This document shows, piece after piece, positions 35,415 through 64,000 of a DNA stretch of 64,000 nucleotides. How positions within the stretch are numbered: position 1 is the stretch's first letter; each line of letters opens with the position of its first letter. Under the pieces are notes generated by a model. That model was given only the letters and a program-made list of their open reading frames with translations, had not been told where the DNA came from and made no database searches. The stretch is from Muraenolepis orangiensis (taxonomy: Eukaryota > Chordata > Actinopteri > Gadiformes > Muraenolepididae), in contig CM051022.1 of assembly GCA_027704905.1 (NCBI GenBank), positions 11,716,128-11,780,127 of the forward strand. Direction: 5' to 3'. The position numbers were made by a program, and so were the translations under genes.

Positions 35415-37480
35415 CGATTAAGTATAAAGCAGTGGTGTGAAAATGTTATGTGCAATACCCGACGACAGACAGCAGTTATAAAAATAAGATAGAAATAGAT
35501 AAAAATAGAATAAAAATAGAATAGAATAAAGTTAAAAAACTAAAAATGAAAATGCAATTTATAAAATGCAATATATCGGCACAGAAAAAGAGCAATATGT
35601 ATATATAAATCAATGTAATAAAATATACATTGTTATATGCTATACGCCCTTGTTCAGCAGCCTGATGGCCTGACTGTGGAAGCTATCTCGGAGTCTATTT
35701 GTACGGCACTTGATACTGCGGTATCGCCTGCCTGACGGTAAAAGTGAGTACAGTTGGTGGCTGGGGTGGGCATTGTCTTTTATGATGCGTTTGGCCTTGG
35801 CCACGCACCGCTGGTTGTATATATCCAGGGAGCTCACCTCCAACGATATACTGGGCCGTCCGCACCACCCTTTGAAGCGCTCTGCGCTCGAGTGCAGTGC
35901 AGTTCCCGTACCAGGTGGTGATACACCCTGTAAGAACACTCTCGATGGTGCCGTTATAGAATGTTCTCAGGATGCGGGGGGCCATGCTGAATTTCTTCAG
36001 ACGCCTGAGGAAATACAGGCGTTGTTGGGCCCTTTTCACCACGTGTGTGGTGTGCGTGGACCATGGAGATATGCACGCCGAGGAACTTGAAGCTGCTGAC
36101 CCTCTCTACTGCAACACCGTCGATGGAGATAGGGCTGTGCTCTCCCCTCTGCTCTCCTGAAGTCCACGATCAGCTCCTTGGTCTTCTTGACGTTGAGGGC
36201 GAGGCTGTTCTCCTGGCACCACTGCTCCAGCGATCCGACCTCCTCCCTGTAGGCTGTCTCGTCGTCGCCGGCGATCAGGCCCATCACTGTCGTGTCGTCA
36301 GCAAACTTGATGATGATGTTGGAGCTGTGCATAGCCATGCAGTTGTGGGTGTAGAGGGAGTAGAGGAGAGGGTTCAGCACGCATCCCTGGGGGGTTCCCG
36401 TGTTGAGGGTCAGTGGCTCTGAGGTGGTGCTGCCCATCCTCACCATCTGGCGGCGGTCTGACAGGAGGTCCAGTATCCAGCTGCACGTGGATGGGGGCAC
36501 GCCTAGACCTCTAAGCTTGGTGTCGAGCTTGGCAGGAACTATCGTGTTGAACGCTGAGCTGTAGTCCACAAACAGCATTCGCACATAACAGTTCTTTCCC
36601 TCCAGGTGGGAAAGGGCAGTGTGGAGGGCTATGGCAATTGCGTCATCCGTGGATCTGTTTTGACGATATGCAAATTGCCATGGGTCCAGCGTGGCAGGTA
36701 ACACGGAGCAAATAAAGTCCTTGACCAACCTCTCGAAGCATTTGCTGACAATCGAGGTGAGGGCTACAGGTCTATAGTAATTCAGGCATGTTACCTTGGG
36801 TTGTTTAGGGACAGGCACGATGGTGGACATCTTGAAGACCGCGGGAACAACAGCCTGGGACAGGGAGAGGTTGAAGATGTCTGCAAAGACTCCTGCCAAC
36901 TGGTCTCCGCATGCTCTGAGGACGCGCCCCGGGATGTCGTCGGGGCCTGCCGCCTTACGGATGTTCAGCCGCTTGAAGGTGCGGCGCACATCCGCCTCCG
37001 AGATGCTCAGAAGGCTGGTCTCCTCAGGCGGCGCTGGCTTCGGCAGGCTGCCGCAAAAAAAGTATTTAGCTCTCCTGGGAGGGAGGTAGAGGAGTTCTCT
37101 ACACAACTGGTTCTCCCTCTGAAGTTCGTTATTGTCTGTAGCCCCTGCCACATACCCCTCGCGTCGTGGCTCTTGAATTTCTCTTCCACTCTGTCCGTAT
37201 ACTCCCGCTTGGCAGTGACGATGGTCTTGCGGAGGTCGTAGCGGGCTCTCGTATATTCCTCCGTATTCCCGGAGCCAAAGGCGGCGTTACGCGCGTGTAG
37301 GGCAGCGCGAACATCGCCGTTAATCCACGGTTTCTGGTTGGGATATATTCTAACCGACTTGGTCGGGAACAACGTCATCAGAACATGGTTTGGGTCCGAG
37401 ATGATGTTGTTGGACAGCCTTATTAGGTGGTTATGATAAGCTGAGTCATAAAGTCTCTGACAGGGTTGACCAACAATCTT
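35415..37480 (-). mobile_element. Second, decayed copy of the same LINE family
   Basis: The minus strand encodes most of the same reverse transcriptase as the element at 22931-24922, in three overlapping frames (37378-37007, 37151-36036, 36042-35640). Small indels break it: around 37050, where part of the sequence before the RT domain is lost; near 36160; near 36060; and near 35845. It reaches further 5' than the first copy. The 3' UTR, with AATACCCGACGACAGACAGC at about 35457-35476, is shared with the first copy. It is not expected to be active. Confidence 0.87.
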
Positions 37481-37647
37481 TGATCAGATTTGTAACAGGT
37501 GCAGCAGTTTTGATGTTGAAAAGATGGAATCATCTTTGAAAGATGGATTCCATCGTTGTTGTGCGTGACAGAGCGTTGTATATGACAAACTAACTAACTG
37601 TGTGGTCAACCCAGAGTCCTGTTTGGGGAAAACCCAGAGGTGATTCA

Positions 37648-37768
<121 letters not shown>

Positions 37769-38222
37769 GGGGGGGGAGGGAGCGGTGATGTTGTTTGATG
37801 AATGGGAAGACGAGCACAATACCGGCCTTACATTAGACGCACGCTAGCCTTGGTGCGGTTCTGCTAATTTTATTCATTTATTTATGAAAATATGAATTCT
37901 AATGGTGGTGATATACTAATAACAATACAACGATAACCATAATACAGTTATAAGGATAACAATGGTACAAAGAAGAATACAAAAATCTGAATAGCTATGA
38001 TGGAATAATAATCATATTATTGGAATTATTCTATCATCGAAGATGGAATCGGAGGTTATGTTTTCGCCCCGGTCTGTTTGTCTGTTAGCAAGATAACTCA
38101 TTGTTTACGGAATTGGACACAACTTCATGGTTACATTACTTGTGGGCCAAGGAACAGTTGGTTCGATTTTGGCGCAAATCTGGATCCAGGAAACCTTTTG
38201 GTGTGGCAGAACTCTCAGTAAA

Positions 38223-38241
38223 GAGCGCCCTCTGGTTGAAA
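38223..38241 (-). promoter_or_regulatory. CTCF-like motif
   Basis: The reverse strand reads TTTCAACCAGAGGGCGCTC, close to the vertebrate CTCF core CCASYAGRKGGCRS. Found by eye; occupancy is unknown. A second lies at 38863-38881 in the same orientation. Confidence 0.4.
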
Positions 38242-38862
38242 CTTGGATTGATATAACGGCTTTCTCGATACCCAGCTAGATCAGGGAGACATCGCCTGAG
38301 GAGAAATGAACATTAGTTTGAATTGCATTGCACGTCTGGATGAATGGGGAGTTCTCAAAAGTGGGCTGTGTGTATCATGTGTGGAGGTGGCTACTTGTTG
38401 GCTTGTCTACTGGAGGGTGAAAGGCATTATTATTGGTTTCAGTTATTTGGGTGTTGTATTAATTCATGTATTTATTCTCCAGGTGCCATGAGCTCGGAGC
38501 GTACCGTGTGCTTCCCCTGTTTCCCCCTATCGCTGGCGAGTGGAGGTTTCTCACCGGAGCCATCGCTCACACAGGAAATGACCTCATCGGAGGTCATTTT
38601 CCGAGGTGACAACGCACCGAGACATTGGTATGTGGCCTGCCTTGCCGCCGTTTTTGACATATTTTATGAGGTGGACGTCACGTCTGACCGCATCCACGCG
38701 ACCTTTAACATCAGAAGACGGTTAATTGAGCAGAGAACCACCGTTCAACAACGATTGTTCCATAGTGCTAAGAAACCTTCAGCCAGGATGAGGTGATTCA
38801 AACCTCTCTCCCCTGATACCATTAGTCTACTACAGCAGTAGCGGGCAGTGAATACGGTCCTA

Positions 38863-38881
38863 TAGCGCCCTCTAGTTGCCC
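38863..38881 (-). promoter_or_regulatory. CTCF-like motif
   Basis: The reverse strand reads GGGCAACTAGAGGGCGCTA, two mismatches from the strong consensus TGGCCACTAGAGGGCGCTA. It is about 1 kb past the ints13 stop codon, in the spacer. Confidence 0.45.
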
Positions 38882-39646
38882 TCTGCAACACAACACGGCG
38901 TCTCCTCCGCTTCTCTCACGCGACCGAGTCCCTTGCTTGCTTTGTGTGGAACCTTGGGTTTGCGTGAGGGGTTAGTGGATGTACGCCATGCCCTGAACCA
39001 CATCCTGCACCTGCGGTCCAAAGACACACCGGAGTGGGCGGTTATCACCGTTTGGTTTTGTTTTCTCAACGCTCCAGCTGGTAAACCAGGTCGAACTCTG
39101 CCAGGCGCCTCTTCCATCGTAGTTCACAGTTGACTTTGAGGTTTGGTATCCTAAAGAAAACCCAAAATATGCCACTTTGGGTGTTATATTATTACCCTGA
39201 CAATATTTCTGGTTAGAAAATGTCATGGAAAAACAACAAAGGCACTTTGGTATCCACACAATTTTAGATTTGAGCCATGTTCTGTATAGTCAGAGTAGCT
39301 GGTACAATAGTTAGCGCACAGGGCTTGTTATCAGAGATTGTTTTTGTGCGTCGCGGGTTCACGTCCCGCCTAAGTAACTACTATTTGAGTAGTGTTTTGC
39401 TGCAGGTAGCTAATTTGAAATTAAACAACTTTTAATCTGGAATCCCCCTTCAAAGCTAAATGTAAATTTTAAAAAGGCCCAACAAAAATGTCTCATTCAA
39501 CTTATTTTTGTTTGGAGTTTGTGATTAGATGTGGTTTGGCATGTCGTTATTTACAACCTGCATCATTGTGCACCCAACCCTTCTTAATAATGCATTGCTT
39601 TAATTAGTTCTCCACAGAATACAAAAAGCTCTTCTCTTCTGACGGC

Positions 39647-39652
39647 TTTATT
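39647..39652 (-). terminator. Likely poly(A) signal of ints13
   Basis: AATAAA on the minus strand (TTTATT on plus), about 270 bp after the ints13 stop codon. The 3' UTR between them holds a CAG/CTG-type repeat at 39870-39905. Confidence 0.6.
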
Positions 39653-39923
39653 GCTTTACACAACATGTGATCCACATATCTACAAAACAAACAACTTTGA
39701 ATAAAAAAACAAAAAAACAAAAAAGTATATATAAAAAAAATAAAAAGGGTGAGGAGGGTCGGAGGTCAATGTCTATTGTTTTTGTATCCAAGTCTCCGCT
39801 CTGGGAAAACCACCACCACGTCACTCCCGACATCCGTCAGTCGGTCCACGGTCACTACGGTTACCCTGGCGGTTGTTGTTGTTGTTGCTGCTGCTGATGC
39901 TGCTGCGAGGGTCCGCTGTTACA

Positions 39924-49020
<9,097 letters not shown>

Positions 49021-49061
49021 GTTGGAAGTGTGTGTGTGTGTGAGGTAGACTGGAATATGTG

Positions 49062-49094
<33 letters not shown>

Positions 49095-50701
49095 GAGAGA
49101 GAGGAGAGAGAGAGAGAGAGGAGAGGAGAGAGAGAGAGGCATTTAGGTACATGGACAATGCTTTTCTATTGGGTTCTATTGTCTGTCTGGTACAATCGCA
49201 ATCAACCATGCACTCCCTTATCTAACTAAAGTGTGTGTATATAGATAGATAGATAGATAGAGCATCAATCAATGACATGTGCGTGCAAATACTGGTCATG
49301 TGATATGATACGATGGACGTGGTTGATCCCAGGGGGAACTGAGGGTTCCCACCACTGAAGGAATACAGGAACAGTAATAAGAATTCAAAAATACATTACA
49401 AAACTAAAAAGTTATACTCGAATAAAAGTATACTTGGTGGTGGTTACTAACTGGAAGGAAACAAAACCCGTATGTTAAGTGTCCCGTTATTCTAACGTCA
49501 CTACAAAGTAGTGTGTGTGTGTGGGGTGTGTGTGTAATATGTGTGTGTGTGTAATATGTGTGTGATATTATGTTATAAAGTGGACCAGGTTTACCTTGTG
49601 AGAATCTGACAGATTGCGGGCCTCTTCCTCGGGAAGAGAATCAGACCAGAGATGATGATCTAAACCTAAGCAGTGGTCACAAGTGGGCGAACTAAAAACC
49701 TAACTGACTAAGCGACCCAAGTGGAAATAGTTGGGGTTTTTTTTATAGCCTTTTTAATTCACTTATTATTATTATACACAAGCAGAGTCTATAGACATGT
49801 CGTGGATCTCTACAACAACCACGTTAGCTGGTAGCTATGAGCTCGACCAGCACGAACTGTTCAACTGAACCGTTGTCTACTATAAAACAACCCCATTTAC
49901 ATATTTTTTTTACATTTTGATTGTATACAGCTTGTAGATATCATCCACAAAAACATAACGTGCAAGGTATACAATGGTAACAACTTAAAACAAACAACTT
50001 AATTTGGGTTTGTTATTAGCGGAACTGCTTAAGAGGGGAGGGGACGGGGGGGTGTTACTTTTTTTGTTTTCCGACGGAGGTACAGAGCTAGTGGGATGTT
50101 GGTTCCGAGTAGCCTCCAGAACGAGCCGAAGTCTAAATAATATAATAATAATATAACGTTCTTGTTGTCAGTTGTTTAAGGAGAATAACAGTTTAAGCAT
50201 AACAAAACAAAAAAATCCAATATAAAAAACTGGAAAACTTATTGAGTAGATTTATACGACATAGTGATACTGAAAGCATGTGGAAATCTTATACAGTTGT
50301 ATTTCATTGTGTGTTGTTAGTAAAAATCCATTTTGTGTCATACGTATCATATCATACGTATGCTTTTACAAAATCAAAACTTTAAGTGAAAGGAGAAGGA
50401 GAAGGAGAAGGAGAAGGAGAAGAGAGAAGGAGAAGGAGAAGGAGAAGGAGAAGGAGAAGGAGAAGGAGAAGAAGGGGCGTGTGGAGACCAAGCTGTCATA
50501 AATCTGTTTCGCTTTAACCCTCCCCGTCCCTCGACCCCACCCTCTATCTGTCGTGTGTGTGAGTGAGTGAAGTCAAAACTTCACACACACACACACTTCT
50601 TCTTGGGTCCGAGACGAGATACGACTTCTAATGGGCACCTGTTTTCTTCTTTAAACTTTTCTAAAAACGTCTTCCAACGATCATCTCATCTCATCTCCAA
50701 G
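49021..50701. promoter_or_regulatory. Divergent ints13/ano6 upstream region
   Basis: The two start codons are 1.7 kb apart and point away from each other, so both promoters should lie here. Seen inside: (GA)n near 49063-49137, GATA repeats near 49242-49260, GT-rich repeats near 49510-49562 and the (GAGAAG)n tract at 50391-50472. Neither transcription start nor 5' noncoding exons can be fixed from sequence. Confidence 0.5.
50391..50472. repeat. (GAGAAG)n hexanucleotide repeat
   Basis: About 13 units of GGAGAA with one interruption, 230 bp upstream of the ano6 ATG, so probably in its promoter or 5' UTR. Confidence 0.93.

Positions 50702-64000
<13,299 letters not shown>

Noticed and set aside
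38344..38796. 150-codon plus-strand frame in the spacer
   Set aside because: No recognisable domain, ordinary composition and CTCF-like motifs around it; I cannot support it as a gene.
39290..39375. tRNA-like segment (TAGTTAGCGCA, GCGGGTTCACGTCCCGC)
   Set aside because: The TpsiC stem is perfect but its loop is wrong and no acceptor or anticodon stem closes; probably an old SINE head.
50567..50701. Upstream extension of the ano6 frame
   Set aside because: It opens at GTG, has no in-frame ATG before 50702, and reads through a CA repeat.

Overview
This is nuclear DNA from a ray-finned (teleost) fish. The genes have many introns with GT...AG junctions, the proteins are vertebrate families, and introns and spacers are packed with fish-type LINE and SINE debris and very long (CA/GT)n, (GA)n and (CAT)n microsatellites. 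I cannot name the species. The extreme density of dinucleotide repeats resembles gadiform (cod-like) genomes, but that is only a suggestion.

Layout, left to right. (1) 150-6851, minus: the 5' eight coding exons of an ankyrin-repeat/SOCS-box gene closest to asb15; the SOCS box lies off the left edge. (2) 9743-16906, plus: a kit ligand (stem cell factor) gene. Seven exons join in frame to 271 residues: signal peptide, four-helix cytokine, one membrane span, short cytoplasmic tail. (3) 19708-26968, plus: a gene joining a TIN2 (TINF2) N-terminal shelterin-type domain to 11 C2H2 zinc fingers. A 5'-truncated LINE with a long reverse-transcriptase frame sits in its last intron, and one apparent frameshift sits between linker and fingers. 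(4) 26969-39600: about 12.6 kb holding the 3' UTR of that gene and then intergenic DNA with SINE-like elements, a second decayed LINE copy (minus), a 115-bp (GT)n tract and CTCF-like motifs. (5) 39924-49020, minus: a complete ints13 (asunder) gene, 16 coding exons, 702 residues. (6) 50702 to the right edge, plus: 14 coding exons of ano6 (TMEM16F), running off the window in transmembrane helix 5.

The genes do not form one pathway: a muscle-type E3 ligase substrate receptor, a cytokine, a chromatin or telomere-type zinc-finger protein, an Integrator subunit and a membrane scramblase. ints13 and ano6 are divergent, with 1.7 kb between start codons. Splice phases were worked out by hand for every exon and agree across all five genes, apart from the frameshift in the TIN2-like/zinc-finger gene and one proposed GC-AG intron in asb15.

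The most unusual items are: a 43-44 bp minisatellite in kitlg intron 1 whose every unit looks like a copy of the exon-2 splice acceptor and the start of the exon; the TIN2-domain/zinc-finger fusion; the short-stalk kit ligand with poly-Ala/poly-Asp in its tail; a probable alternative first exon in ano6; and a 27-bp perfect fold-back in an asb15 intron.
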